45,714 nt of DNA from a virus, in the IMG/VR virus record IMGVR_UViG_3300033148_010409, positions 1-45,714 of that record; one strand, 5' to 3'. This document shows, piece after piece, positions 30,287 through 38,089 of the stretch. The translations under genes were made by a program, and so were the position numbers. Each line of letters begins with the position of its first letter. Within the stretch, counting starts at the first letter, position 1. Under the pieces are notes generated by a model. The model was not told where the DNA came from and made no database searches. It saw nothing but the letters and a program-made list of their open reading frames with translations.

Positions 30287-31401
30287 GGCTGGTGTTCTTC
30301 TACTATTCGTACAAGCACGGGTACGGCCAGGGCCAGGCATGGGACCCGTGTGCCGAATCGAATAACTACTATGCCGCGCGCTTTACCCAGGAGGGCTACT
30401 ATAGGCTGATCCAATACATGGCCGACCTGCGGATAATCGACGAGGCCCTGGTGGTCATAGAGTCGAGGGAAAGCCCAGGGTACCGGGTTTACAGCGAGAA
30501 AGTGCATTGCCTTGTCATGCCCGATATAACGGCTCTGACCGGGCTTATCAAGGCCGGCAATGATGTCATATGGGTCAGGGGAGGCTTCAAGCACTGGCAT
30601 GACTGGCTCTTTGACCTGCATAAGCAGGGGTTCTGGCTCATGATCTATGCTGCCAATACCGGCAGGCAGAAGTGGAAGTTCTGGGACGTGGTGTTCAACG
30701 ACCTGGACGGGAAAGACCATGTCGATGGCATCGGGAGGGTGCACCTGGACTTCAGGAAACCCATCAACGATGAAATCTTTTACCTGAACCCCGTGCGCGA
30801 CAGGTGGGACGTCATGATCGGCGCGAGCCGGGTCCACGACAAGAAAGGCCAGTGGCGGGCTATAGACGCCTTGGCAACATACAAGGAGCTTTATAAGGAG
30901 CCTTTGCGGGCAGTCGTGCCGGGGCCGTTCTCGCGGGGCGTGCAAACCAACAGGATCAGAGAGAAGGTCCTTTTTCACAACCTGCCAGTGGATATCCTTG
31001 GCGAGGTGCCCAGGGAAGATCTGGCTGTTGTAATGAACTCGACAAAGATTTTTGTTGGCCTGGGCTCTCATGGCCAGGGGGACCGGGGACCCATGGAAGC
31101 CATGGCGTGCGGATGCCCGCTTCTGATCGGGTATCCCTGGTACCACGCGCCATGGGTGACGGCAGACGAGAGATATGCCGCGGTCTCTGAGAACCCGGAC
31201 AACCCAATCGTTGTGGCTACCGAGATAAACAAGATGTTGAGCGAATACACGCCGGCGCTGAGGCAGGAGGTCAGCCGCTACAGGGAGGAGTGCGCCGGCA
31301 TAGAAAGGCATGCGCTGCCTCTGATGGCCAGGCTCTTCTCCTGGTTCAAAGAGAACCCGCGGGCAAACAGGAAAGCGCTGGCGAAGGAGCTGGGGTTGTG
31401 A
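30283..31401 (+). CDS. Glycosyltransferase, GT-B fold
   Basis: A 372-residue protein whose ATG overlaps the previous stop (ATGA). The C-terminal region FVGLGSHGQGDRGPMEAMACGCPLLIGYPWYHAPWV is a typical GT-B donor-site loop with a Glu-containing motif (PMEAMACG). The N-terminal region MRLVFFYYSYKHGYGQGQ may bind the acceptor. No membrane segment. Strict coupling to its neighbours implies coordinated, near-equal synthesis. Confidence 0.7.
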   Translation: MRLVFFYYSYKHGYGQGQAWDPCAESNNYYAARFTQEGYYRLIQYMADLRIIDEALVVIESRESPGYRVYSEKVHCLVMPDITALTGLIKAGNDVIWVRGGFKHWHDWLFDLHKQGFWLMIYAANTGRQKWKFWDVVFNDLDGKDHVDGIGRVHLDFRKPINDEIFYLNPVRDRWDVMIGASRVHDKKGQWRAIDALATYKELYKEPLRAVVPGPFSRGVQTNRIREKVLFHNLPVDILGEVPREDLAVVMNSTKIFVGLGSHGQGDRGPMEAMACGCPLLIGYPWYHAPWVTADERYAAVSENPDNPIVVATEINKMLSEYTPALRQEVSRYREECAGIERHALPLMARLFSWFKENPRANRKALAKELGL

Positions 31402-32099
31402 ACTATGGGAAATTCTCAGTCGTGATCCCGATGGTAAACCGGAAGATGGCAGAAAGGCTTCTTGGTTCAATTGAATCTATTGAAGACCATTCATACGGCC
31501 TGGAAAGGATGATTATCATCGACAATACCGGCCAAAACAAACCCCTGGACATAGGATTATCTTTCTCCGATGTCCTGGTTTTGAAGCCCTCAAAACCTCT
31601 CCCTGTCAACCCCTCATGGGAAATAGGGATCAGGCTGTCTGGCGACGTCGATTACGTGAGCATCCTCAACGATGACGTTATCCTTTGGCCTCGTTTCTTC
31701 GAGCGGGTTGCATCTGTTTTTAGGCAGTATCCTGACGCTGGCGCAGTTTGCCCCCATACTTTGACGCCGCATAATGCTGACAGGCCTGCTCCTCGCATCC
31801 ATCGCATGAAGAGAAAAGAGGGCTGGGCATTCACCATGCGGAAGGCCCTCCTCGACAATATCCCCCCGATCCCGGAGGGATGCCGGTATTTCTTCGGGGA
31901 CAACTGGTTCTGGTGGTTCACATACCGCAAGTTCAACATGTTCTGGTATAAGGACACGGGGAACGTAATATGGCACGAGATCGGGGCATCTATCAAAGAA
32001 ATCGATGGATACCGCAGAATCAAGGAGGAAGAGAAGGAGGCCTGCTCCAGGGCATTGAGGAAATACTTCCCCGACCCCAAAAGGGAGGGTACGACATGA
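31398..32099 (+). CDS. Glycosyltransferase, GT2-like (GT-A fold)
   Basis: A 233-residue protein from a GTG that overlaps the preceding TGA. N-terminal KFSVVIPMVNRKMAERLLGSIES and YVSILNDDVILWPRFFERV show the GT-A nucleotide-binding strand and an NDD metal motif. Later FFGDNWFWWFTYRKFNMFWY resembles an acceptor-side segment. It is shorter than average for GT2 but has both key regions. Same operon. Confidence 0.75.
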   Translation: MNYGKFSVVIPMVNRKMAERLLGSIESIEDHSYGLERMIIIDNTGQNKPLDIGLSFSDVLVLKPSKPLPVNPSWEIGIRLSGDVDYVSILNDDVILWPRFFERVASVFRQYPDAGAVCPHTLTPHNADRPAPRIHRMKRKEGWAFTMRKALLDNIPPIPEGCRYFFGDNWFWWFTYRKFNMFWYKDTGNVIWHEIGASIKEIDGYRRIKEEEKEACSRALRKYFPDPKREGTT

Positions 32100-32662
32100 A
32101 GCCCAGGAAGTTCAGGCAAATGGAGTTTCGGGACCTCTTGGTAGAGCTGATACGGCTGCTCCAACCAAGCGTGTATTGTGAGGTCGGGGTCAAGCGCGGG
32201 TACACCTTCAATACAATAGCTCCTTTGGTCGATCTAGCCATTGCCGTGGACATAGCACCACTCAATTGCATCGAAGGGCCTTTGCCGGGCCGGAAGATAA
32301 AGAAATACCAGATGAGATCGGACGAGTTCGCAAAAAGATACAGGGGTCCTTCCATAGATTTCCTGTTCATCGATGGGGATCATTCCCGCGACCAGGTCAT
32401 CAAGGACGTGTTTGAAATAGGCAGGAAGCACGTCAGGGACCAGACTGGGCTTATCTTCCTCCATGACACCTATCCCGCCGTTCCAGAGCTTGCGGTTCCG
32501 GGGTATTGTCATAACGCCTGGGAAGCAGCCGAGTATTTCCACAAGCACGGCAGTGAGTACAAGTTCGAGGTCGTGACACTGCCCGGTCCTTGGGCCGGGC
32601 TTTCCATCATGAGGAAGGTCGAGGCAGGACACCTTCACTGGAGGAGCAATGAAGCCGCTTGA
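32096..32662 (+). CDS. SAM-dependent methyltransferase (class I, Methyltransf_24-like)
   Basis: A 188-residue protein with ATG overlapping the preceding stop. YCEVGVKRGYTFNTIAPLV is the SAM-binding glycine loop, AIAVDIAP the acidic end of strand two, and IDFLFIDGDHSRDQVIKD the IDGDH motif typical of small sugar O-methyltransferases. The context suggests methylation of a glycan made by the adjacent glycosyltransferases (inference). Confidence 0.8.
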   Translation: MKPRKFRQMEFRDLLVELIRLLQPSVYCEVGVKRGYTFNTIAPLVDLAIAVDIAPLNCIEGPLPGRKIKKYQMRSDEFAKRYRGPSIDFLFIDGDHSRDQVIKDVFEIGRKHVRDQTGLIFLHDTYPAVPELAVPGYCHNAWEAAEYFHKHGSEYKFEVVTLPGPWAGLSIMRKVEAGHLHWRSNEAA

Positions 32663-33254
32663 GGACATATACGGCGAGAGGTTCTTCAAGTTAAGACACC
32701 GTCTGAATTGGCGCGCCCCGATAGTTTGCAGCGCCATTCAAGAGGTTTTTGACCCCCGCTCGGTCATCGATGCGGGGTGCGCGACCGGGGACTTGGTCGC
32801 AGAATTCATGACCATGGCGGTTGACGCCTACGGTATCGAGGGCTCCAGGGCCGTCATGCCATACCTTGAGTGCTCAGCAGGGAGGGTATTCTTCTATGAC
32901 CTCCGGAAGCCCCTCCCAGGCCCTTCCAGGCGGTACGACCTTGCAATATGCTTTGAGGTGGCGGAGCACATCGAGCCGGAACATACAGAACAGTTCGTCT
33001 TGAACTTAGTTAGCCTCTCAGACCGCATCCTTATGTCAGCGGCGCCTCCGGGCCAGGGGGGACACCACCATGTCAACTGCCAGCCGCCGGGATACTGGGT
33101 GCAGAAGTTCTGGCAGTACGGCTTTTTTAGGAACCTCAGCCCGGAAAACAAATTTAAAGCGCGGCTTTCGCCATGGGCCTGGAAGAAGGGCATCAAGGCA
33201 TACTACGAGAATAGCCTCCACTTTGAACGAAACAAGGAGTTCGCCCATGATTGA
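32649..33254 (+). CDS. SAM-dependent methyltransferase (class I)
   Basis: A 201-residue protein. SVIDAGCATGDLVAEF is motif I and YDLAICFEVAEHIEPEHTEQFVLNL is the post-motif II signature of the Methyltransf_11/23 groups. A Gly/His loop (PPGQGGHHHVNCQPPGYW) follows. It overlaps the preceding gene by 14 bases and the next by eight. A role in capping or modifying the same glycan is inferred. Confidence 0.8.
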   Translation: MKPLEDIYGERFFKLRHRLNWRAPIVCSAIQEVFDPRSVIDAGCATGDLVAEFMTMAVDAYGIEGSRAVMPYLECSAGRVFFYDLRKPLPGPSRRYDLAICFEVAEHIEPEHTEQFVLNLVSLSDRILMSAAPPGQGGHHHVNCQPPGYWVQKFWQYGFFRNLSPENKFKARLSPWAWKKGIKAYYENSLHFERNKEFAHD

Positions 33255-33984
33255 GATCCTGATGACGGCGACCAAGAGGCCGGAGGTCATCGAGAGGACC
33301 TTGAGATCGTTCAAGGCCAATCTGTTCCGAAACATTCCGGCGAAGGTGATAATAAACATAGACCCGGTGGGACCTGCTAAGACAAAAGATACCCTCGACG
33401 TGGTGGGCGAGTACTTCCGGGTCAAGTCGGTCAACCTGCCGGAGGTGCCGCACTTCGGCAAGGCCTTCAAGTGGGTGTGGTCGCAGGCTGAGGCGGAGCT
33501 CTGCTTCTGGCTAGAGGACGACTGGGAGCTGATACGGCCCCTTAGTCTCCTCGATATGATGGAGGTTATGTTTGAAACCCCGGACCTGGCGTCTCTTAGG
33601 CTTAACTGGAAGCCCACGAAACAGTGGGCCATGAAGAACTGGAAATTTTACTTTTTGTGGGTCCAGATAACCAAGTCGGGCCTTTTCGAGTGCCCCAGGA
33701 AGGACCGCCAGGAGGTCGGATTCTGCGGGCACCCCTCCCTTCTTCGGGGCACGTTTGTGAGAAAGTGCGCTCGGTGGATAGACCCGGAGCTCAACCCCGA
33801 GAAACAGTTCCATGCCGGGAACGAGAAGCTGATCAAAGAGATCCTCAAGTGGAAGTACGGCGTCTATGGAGGGCAGAACCAACCGCCTTCGGTGAGAGAC
33901 ATCGGCAGGGAATGGATGGTCAGGCAGGGCTATAGGAAGAAGGGTAGCAAGGCCTGGTTCGTGCAGTGGGAGGAGGTGGCTTGA
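33247..33984 (+). CDS. Glycosyltransferase, GT2-like
   Basis: A 245-residue protein. MIEILMTATKRPEVIERTLRSFKANLF is the GT-A N-terminal strand-helix, and CFWLEDDWELIRPLSLLD supplies an EDDW metal motif. GFCGHPSLLRGTFVRKC may frame the acceptor site. AACAAGGAGTTCGCCC precedes the ATG. Its stop overlaps the next start. Confidence 0.75.
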   Translation: MIEILMTATKRPEVIERTLRSFKANLFRNIPAKVIINIDPVGPAKTKDTLDVVGEYFRVKSVNLPEVPHFGKAFKWVWSQAEAELCFWLEDDWELIRPLSLLDMMEVMFETPDLASLRLNWKPTKQWAMKNWKFYFLWVQITKSGLFECPRKDRQEVGFCGHPSLLRGTFVRKCARWIDPELNPEKQFHAGNEKLIKEILKWKYGVYGGQNQPPSVRDIGREWMVRQGYRKKGSKAWFVQWEEVA

Positions 33985-35021
33985 TGGTCAAACTGTCCGT
34001 GATCATACCTTTCTGCAACGAGTATCCCCAAGTAATATTCAGCATCCGGGCCATCGCCGAGGAGCTAATAGGCCGGGTCGACTTCGAAGTCATCGCGGTG
34101 GACAACTATTGCACCGAGCTTCACAACCAGAAGAAGACCGTCAAGGTCAGGCGGGACGGAGAGGAGCTAGAGGACGTTGAGTCAAAGCAATACCCGGACC
34201 GGGGAGGGGAGGTTATCGAGGGGTCTCAGAGGGCGTGTTCTCCCTGGCTGAAATATGTGAGATACAATAAGAAACTCTCCCACTGGAACGCCAAGAACGT
34301 GGGGCTCCGAGTTGCCACGGGTGAGTTCTTCTACTTCGTGGACGCCCACGTCGTCCCCAGCCGGGATTCAATCTCCCGGATGTTCTTCTACTACGAAAAG
34401 CGCTGGCAGGACCTTAACGGCACCATTGCCCTTCCTTTGACCTACAAGATCCTGGAAAGCCGGCGGTTGATCTACAAGCTATTCATCGAAGACGACGGGA
34501 CGGTCCATTACAAGTTCACGCCTCTCCGGAAGACAGATGGGCCTTTCCGTGTCCCATGCATGTCCGCCTGCGGGGTCATGATGCACAGGTCCTTCATAAT
34601 GGAGGGCCTGGGCGGGGGATGGCCTGAGCACCTGGGGATCTACGGCGGCGGGGAGAACTTTCTCAACTTCGTCCTGGCGACCCAGGGTAAGACTGTCAAC
34701 GTCTACCCCTTCGGCACTCTGTACCACCACGGGGATCCGCGGGAGTACTATTGGAACTGGGTGGATTACACCAAGAACCGGGCCGTGGCCAACTACATGA
34801 TCGGCGGGGAGGAGTATATGGACCAGTTCCTTGACAGAAGAAAGGGCGACCGAGGAGTGTTAAACAGAATCAGGACTGAGATCTTGGAGTCATGCAGAGA
34901 TCATAGGGAAAAGATCCGAAAAACTCAGAAGATGTCCATCCAAACGTGGGTGGAGAAGTGTATCCTAGAAGGATGGTTGGAGGATGAGCAGATGATAAGG
35001 AAATTTAGGATGATATATTAG
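33984..35021 (+). CDS. Glycosyltransferase, GT2-like (large)
   Basis: A 345-residue protein. VKLSVIIPFCNEYPQVIFSIRAI and FEVIAVDNY give the GT2 nucleotide-sugar site, and GEFFYFVDAHVVPS an aspartate/His metal motif (DAH) as in several GalNAc-transferase-like GT-A enzymes. GGGWPEHLGIYGGGENFL matches the catalytic GGG(E)N-type segment of such enzymes. GGAGGAGGTGG precedes the ATG. It is the last gene of the island and converges on the minus-strand membrane gene four bases later. Confidence 0.75.
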   Translation: MVKLSVIIPFCNEYPQVIFSIRAIAEELIGRVDFEVIAVDNYCTELHNQKKTVKVRRDGEELEDVESKQYPDRGGEVIEGSQRACSPWLKYVRYNKKLSHWNAKNVGLRVATGEFFYFVDAHVVPSRDSISRMFFYYEKRWQDLNGTIALPLTYKILESRRLIYKLFIEDDGTVHYKFTPLRKTDGPFRVPCMSACGVMMHRSFIMEGLGGGWPEHLGIYGGGENFLNFVLATQGKTVNVYPFGTLYHHGDPREYYWNWVDYTKNRAVANYMIGGEEYMDQFLDRRKGDRGVLNRIRTEILESCRDHREKIRKTQKMSIQTWVEKCILEGWLEDEQMIRKFRMIY

Positions 35022-35025
35022 CTTG

Positions 35026-35835
35026 TTATCGTTGTTTCAATATTTGAAGCACATTACCATCCAAATCAACTTTTGCTTTTACGGAATTCGTAACAATTCC
35101 CCCAAAAGCGTTCTTGCCTCGAAAGGTTGTTTGGACAATGAGATAATCACCCATGTCCCAGTAAACTGTTTCAACGTGCTTGTAGCTGTCTGGATCATTC
35201 ATCAGTTTCTTAATGACCTTTTCGAGGTTTCTGTGTGCGCCATTCCAGGCGCTGAATTGACTCTTGATCCTTTTCTGCCGCTCTCTGGCGAGCCGCTCTT
35301 TTTCCTGCTGCTCTTTGAGTTTACGCGAATAATAAGCATGCTTCTGTTTGTATCGGGCATTTTCAGGCCTTAATGAGATCAATTCAGCATAGAGATTTTT
35401 ATTTTTTTCATATTCTCTTGCGGGTATTCTTTTGAGCTGGGCCAAAATTTCCTTTTCCCTTTTCTCCCGCCTAATTTGATCCACTACAGCCTTTGATTTC
35501 TCATATAATGCCCGAAGTTGCGGATCATTACTTGCTAGATATTTTTTTGCAATAGAAACAGCTTCTTGATATTTCCCTTTTTGATATTGATCATGAATCT
35601 GTGTCAGGATAGAGGATCTATTGTTTTTGAAATATTCAATTGCTTCACGCCTTAATCGTGCTCGTCTCTCTGCTGCCTCCTTCGCCTTCTGTTCGGCGAT
35701 CCTGGCTTGTTCTTTAAGTTTTTTCTGTTCAGATCGTTTTTCAAGAAAATCAAAAAAGGCGCCAATCGCTGCCAAAAGCACAACAATGATTATTATGGTA
35801 CCGAGACAACCAATTCTAGATTTTTTTGATGCCAT
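35026..35835 (-). CDS. Membrane-anchored coiled-coil protein (probable moron)
   Basis: A 269-residue, AT-rich gene. A membrane segment at about 9-30 (CLGTIIIIVVLLAAIGAFFDFL) is followed by an alternating-charge coiled coil, a short helical-repeat region (YQKGKYQEAVSIAKKYLASN) and a C-terminal beta domain (YLIVQTTFRGKNAFGGIVTNSVKAKVDLDGNVLQIL). The composition and opposite strand suggest an acquired gene expressed in the lysogen, for example in superinfection exclusion or envelope function. I recognise no named family. Confidence 0.6.
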   Translation of the reverse strand: MASKKSRIGCLGTIIIIVVLLAAIGAFFDFLEKRSEQKKLKEQARIAEQKAKEAAERRARLRREAIEYFKNNRSSILTQIHDQYQKGKYQEAVSIAKKYLASNDPQLRALYEKSKAVVDQIRREKREKEILAQLKRIPAREYEKNKNLYAELISLRPENARYKQKHAYYSRKLKEQQEKERLARERQKRIKSQFSAWNGAHRNLEKVIKKLMNDPDSYKHVETVYWDMGDYLIVQTTFRGKNAFGGIVTNSVKAKVDLDGNVLQILKQR

Positions 35836-35839
35836 GATT

Positions 35840-36025
35840 TTACTCCGGCAAACTATCGAGAGGAACTAGCTTCTCTCCTTCCATCCGCTTCAGCTCCTCC
35901 GCAGCCTTCTTGTCTCCCTTCTCGGCGGCCCTCTGGAGCCTGGCCGCCCTGATCCAGTCGTCATTGAGCTCGTCTGTCAGGTCGATGATCATGACCGGCT
36001 CATCTCTCAGTTTCTTTTTTGCCAT
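35840..36025 (-). CDS. Small acidic/basic helical protein, unknown
   Basis: A 61-residue protein (MAKKKLRDEPVMIIDLTDELNDDWIRAARLQRAAEKGDKKAAEELKRME...). GAAGGAGAATCAAT precedes the ATG. It starts the pair with the membrane gene, four bases apart, so the two are probably co-transcribed leftward. Confidence 0.6.
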   Translation of the reverse strand: MAKKKLRDEPVMIIDLTDELNDDWIRAARLQRAAEKGDKKAAEELKRMEGEKLVPLDSLPE

Positions 36026-36070
36026 ATTGATTCTCCTTCATGAAAACTCTAGCAGATTTGCGCCAATTTG

Positions 36071-36241
36071 TCAACTTTGTGACAAAGATTGATTTCTTGA
36101 TGCCTCCTCCAACGCCATAAAAAGCTCCATACCGATCGCCTCGATGAGATTCCGCCTCTGATCCTCGGCGAGGTCGTAACCGTTCTTGGGAGGCTGGGCA
36201 ATCACCTCATAAGGATCGCGGTCATCATGGTAGGGCGTCAC
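36071..36241 (-). CDS. 56-residue acidic protein
   Basis: GTG start at 36239-36241 overlapping the stop of the upstream gene (GTGA), with GGAAGGATAT before it. The sequence runs MTPYHDDRDPYEVIAQPP and then NLIEAIGMELFMALEEAS, mostly helical. Its ribosome site and coupling support it. No family recognised. Confidence 0.55.
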   Translation of the reverse strand: MTPYHDDRDPYEVIAQPPKNGYDLAEDQRRNLIEAIGMELFMALEEASRNQSLSQS

Positions 36242-36519
36242 TTGATATATCCTTCCAACCTCTTCTCAACCACGACCCACGCGGGCAACAGCAGCTCATT
36301 CGCTTCCTCATCTTCCCAGAGTATCTGACTTTCCGGAATCCACACCTTGTCATCACCGAACTTGAACAGGCGTGCCCTCCCAGTATCCCGGAGCTGGCCG
36401 TCATAAATGACAATTAATTCTTTTGGGGTCATTTTATCCTCCAAGTCCCTAGGGCATTTTTCGCCGTTATATGTGGCCCAAACCTCTAAGGCATTAGGAT
36501 GAGCACATTCATACTCCAT
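36238..36519 (-). CDS. Small phage protein, unknown
   Basis: A 93-residue protein (MEYECAHPNALEVWATYNGEK...). ATG 36519 is favoured because AGGGAG precedes it and it follows the stop of the upstream 40-residue gene. A TTG at 36567 would overlap that gene. It contains short beta strands (LIVIYDGQLR, RARLFKFGDDKVWIPESQI) and no cysteine cluster. Part of a leftward string of tiny coupled genes. Confidence 0.55.
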   Translation of the reverse strand: MEYECAHPNALEVWATYNGEKCPRDLEDKMTPKELIVIYDGQLRDTGRARLFKFGDDKVWIPESQILWEDEEANELLLPAWVVVEKRLEGYIK

Positions 36520-36532
36520 AATCTCCCTATCA

Positions 36533-36655
36533 TCATGAGGGAAGTGAGTAATAGCAAATTGAGGCAAATTCCGGATCTGCGCCTTTCAAGTCGTCCGGGA
36601 TTTTCGCTACCTTGAGCCTGCCGTGCCTTTCACAATGAATGGCTAGTTCCATCAT
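36533..36655 (-). CDS. 40-residue protein
   Basis: Tandem ATGs at 36655 preceded by GAGGAGACA. The product MMELAIHCERHGRLKVAKIPDD is small, basic and has one CxxH pair. It overlaps the stop of the preceding gene, indicating coupling. Likely a real early phage microprotein. Confidence 0.5.
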   Translation of the reverse strand: MMELAIHCERHGRLKVAKIPDDLKGADPEFASICYYSLPS

Positions 36656-36966
36656 TGTCTCCTCGCCTTCCGGGCGTGCCTGATCAGCGCATTCCCAAGG
36701 TCAATCGCCTGGTTGGGATTCATGCCTAGCCAGTGGACAGGGCTCCCGAAATCGATGATGACCTTGCCCTCTTTCCTGCCCAGGGCAAAAGCGATTTCGC
36801 CTTCATCGTGCTTGGTGAGCCTGCCTTCTGGGAACCGCCCCGTTGGTCCTAGGCGGTCGGCAAGCGCGTCTTGCAGCGCGCCATCTGCCTTTTTGGTTGC
36901 TTCTTTGTAGCGCTTCATCAGTTCTTCCGCCATTTGCGGGTCGTGCTCCCTTGAATGATGCGACAT
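36652..36966 (-). CDS. Small phage protein, unknown
   Basis: A 104-residue protein (MSHHSREHDPQMAEELMKRYKEATKK...). AAAAGGAGGCAAGCAT gives a strong ribosome site. Helical first half, then EGEIAFALGRKEGKVIIDFGSPVHWLGMNPNQAIDLGNALIRHAR, which looks like a folded alpha/beta unit common in phage early regions. Function unknown. Confidence 0.65.
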   Translation of the reverse strand: MSHHSREHDPQMAEELMKRYKEATKKADGALQDALADRLGPTGRFPEGRLTKHDEGEIAFALGRKEGKVIIDFGSPVHWLGMNPNQAIDLGNALIRHARKARRQ

Positions 36967-37091
36967 TATGCTTGCCTCCTTTTTTGGGTATCGCGATCTT
37001 TTACTTCTGCCTCTTGTGACTTCCTTTCCTTTTCTATCTCCTTTTCAAGAAAGTGGGGGCTGCGTAATTTGTACTTCCATCTGAGGCCCAA
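36966..37091 (-). CDS. Possible 41-residue basic coiled protein
   Basis: TTG start with GGAGGG upstream; the stop overlaps the next ATG as TAATG. The product MGLRWKYKLRSPHFLEKEIEKERK is basic and helical. The frame is open further upstream but lacks an ATG. The overlap geometry is the main support. Confidence 0.35.
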   Translation of the reverse strand: MGLRWKYKLRSPHFLEKEIEKERKSQEAEVKDRDTQKRRQA

Positions 37092-37204
37092 GAGACGGCA
37101 GACCCTCCGAATGAGACCCAGTCACTTGGAAGGGTGTTCTTGATGCAATCTCCTGAATTCGCCTGGCGGCTACTGCATGATCCTGGAAGACCTCGACCAG
37201 TGCT

Positions 37205-37261
37205 TCACTCGATCTCTTTAACTTCCGGGATCTTGAATTTCAGCAATGGCTTTTCTGGCAT
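37205..37261 (-). pseudogene. Truncated fourth member of the MPEK tandem paralogs
   Basis: ATG within the end of the upstream paralog, preceded by GGAGGTTGGAAG. It encodes MPEKPLLKFKIPEVKEIE and stops after 18 residues. The start region copies that of its neighbours, but the helical body is gone. It looks like a decayed or abbreviated repeat unit, or a leader peptide. Confidence 0.45.
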
Positions 37262-37415
37262 CTTCCAACCTCCTTTCCGCCCGCCCGATATAGTCCAGGG
37301 CATTGTCGTATTTCTCTTTTTCAACGAAGTTTAGCACATAATCTAAAGCACTCAGTGCAGCGCTAACATCAATCACCGCTCCGATCTTGAATTTTAGCAA
37401 GGCTTTCTCTGGCAT
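37218..37415 (-). CDS. MPEK tandem paralog 3
   Basis: A 65-residue helical protein opening MPEKALLKF and ending EDARKAIAEIQDPGS. Its start lies inside the 3' end of paralog 2 in another frame, with GGAGGTGAAGA as ribosome site. The body has FVEKEKYDNALDYIGRAERRL, a helical hairpin-like pattern. Function unknown; the family is a repeat of small helical proteins. Confidence 0.6.
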   Translation of the reverse strand: MPEKALLKFKIGAVIDVSAALSALDYVLNFVEKEKYDNALDYIGRAERRLEDARKAIAEIQDPGS

Positions 37416-37590
37416 TCTTCACCTCCATCTGTAAAAAATGCAATGAATCCTCTAGTGCAGAATACTGGAGGTAAGCTCCCTCTACTGCCGCTCTGCCACC
37501 CCAGTAGTTGATTTTGCATATTGTATCACACAGTGTCTTTCCTAATTCTAGCAATGGTTTTTCTGGCATCCTTCGTACTCCTTTCTATCT
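37240..37590 (-). repeat. Three copies of a 40-base dual-frame repeat, period about 155
   Basis: Copies on the minus strand starting near 37580, 37425 and 37270 share GGAG, a short spacer, then GATGCCAGAAAA-CCATTGCT with a few changes. Each copy codes the tail of one paralog (DARKxIAxI) and, one frame over, the head of the next (MPEKxLL). Confidence 0.7.
37369..37569 (-). CDS. MPEK tandem paralog 2
   Basis: A 66-residue protein opening MPEKPLLELGKTLCDTICKINYW and ending KNARESLAKIQDRSGD. Its first 15 codons overlap the last codons of paralog 1 in a different frame, and its own last codons overlap the start of paralog 3. GGAGTACGAAGG is the ribosome site. Confidence 0.6.
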   Translation of the reverse strand: MPEKPLLELGKTLCDTICKINYWGGRAAVEGAYLQYSALEDSLHFLQMEVKNARESLAKIQDRSGD

Positions 37591-37726
37591 CATTAATCAT
37601 GGACGGAATACTTTCAAAAAAATCTGTTAGCACTTCCTGTTGTGCGTATACCGCCCAGCGAATTATTTCGGTGAGGTAATGCAAGAGGTCAAGACTTAAC
37701 GACGAAATCTCCCCTGTCCGCTGCAA
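37526..37726 (-). CDS. MPEK tandem paralog 1
   Basis: A 66-residue protein from a TTG start (MQRTGEISSLSLDLLHYLTE...) ending KDARKTIARIRKDTV, which aligns with the ends of the two following paralogs. The N-terminus differs from MPEK because the unit upstream is unrelated. It overlaps the preceding gene by 38 bases. Confidence 0.55.
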   Translation of the reverse strand: MQRTGEISSLSLDLLHYLTEIIRWAVYAQQEVLTDFFESIPSMINEIERSTKDARKTIARIRKDTV

Positions 37727-37901
37727 GGATCTTTACCTCCTTTCCGGTTACTTTGTCCCTAACGACCTGACCAGGTCTGAACGCAAAGCCCAGGACCTCC
37801 TCTTTAATCGGTTCCAGGGCTTCAGCCGGTTTCCTGGTCTCCTCCATCTCCTGTTTTGTCGGCACTAGCGTGTCTAACACTTTCCTGGGGTTGAACGGCA
37901 C
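37689..37901 (-). CDS. Small phage protein, unknown
   Basis: A 70-residue protein. GTG at 37901 is preferred because AAGGAG lies seven bases upstream; a TTG six bases earlier is too close to it. The first 40 residues are helical and charged; the rest (GFAFRPGQVVRDKVTGKEVKILAADRGDFVVKS) resembles a small SH3-like beta barrel. Function unknown. Confidence 0.55.
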   Translation of the reverse strand: MPFNPRKVLDTLVPTKQEMEETRKPAEALEPIKEEVLGFAFRPGQVVRDKVTGKEVKILAADRGDFVVKS

Positions 37902-38088
37902 AATCAAGCTCCTTTCTTGTCATAAGGTATTCGTATTCCAGGGCGTCAATAAACGCCCGGAGTATCGCCAATTTCTCGATACTGGGCTTGGTCCTCTGCG
38001 CGATAGTGACAGCCTTGTGATAATAGTGGTTTCCAAGCTCCAGGGTCCAGTCAGGGAACCTATTCTTGTCAGGGTGATGTTCGGGCAT
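37822..38088 (-). CDS. Small helical phage protein
   Basis: An 88-residue protein (MPEHHPDKNRFPDWTLELGNHYYHKAVTIAQ...). ATG 38088 has AAAGGATTTCA upstream. It is helical with an unstructured C-terminus that overlaps the next gene by 80 bases. A strong hairpin whose loop can pair with the ribosome-site region lies just upstream (38105-38125). Confidence 0.55.
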   Translation of the reverse strand: MPEHHPDKNRFPDWTLELGNHYYHKAVTIAQRTKPSIEKLAILRAFIDALEYEYLMTRKELDCAVQPQESVRHASADKTGDGGDQETG

Positions 38089-38089
38089 C

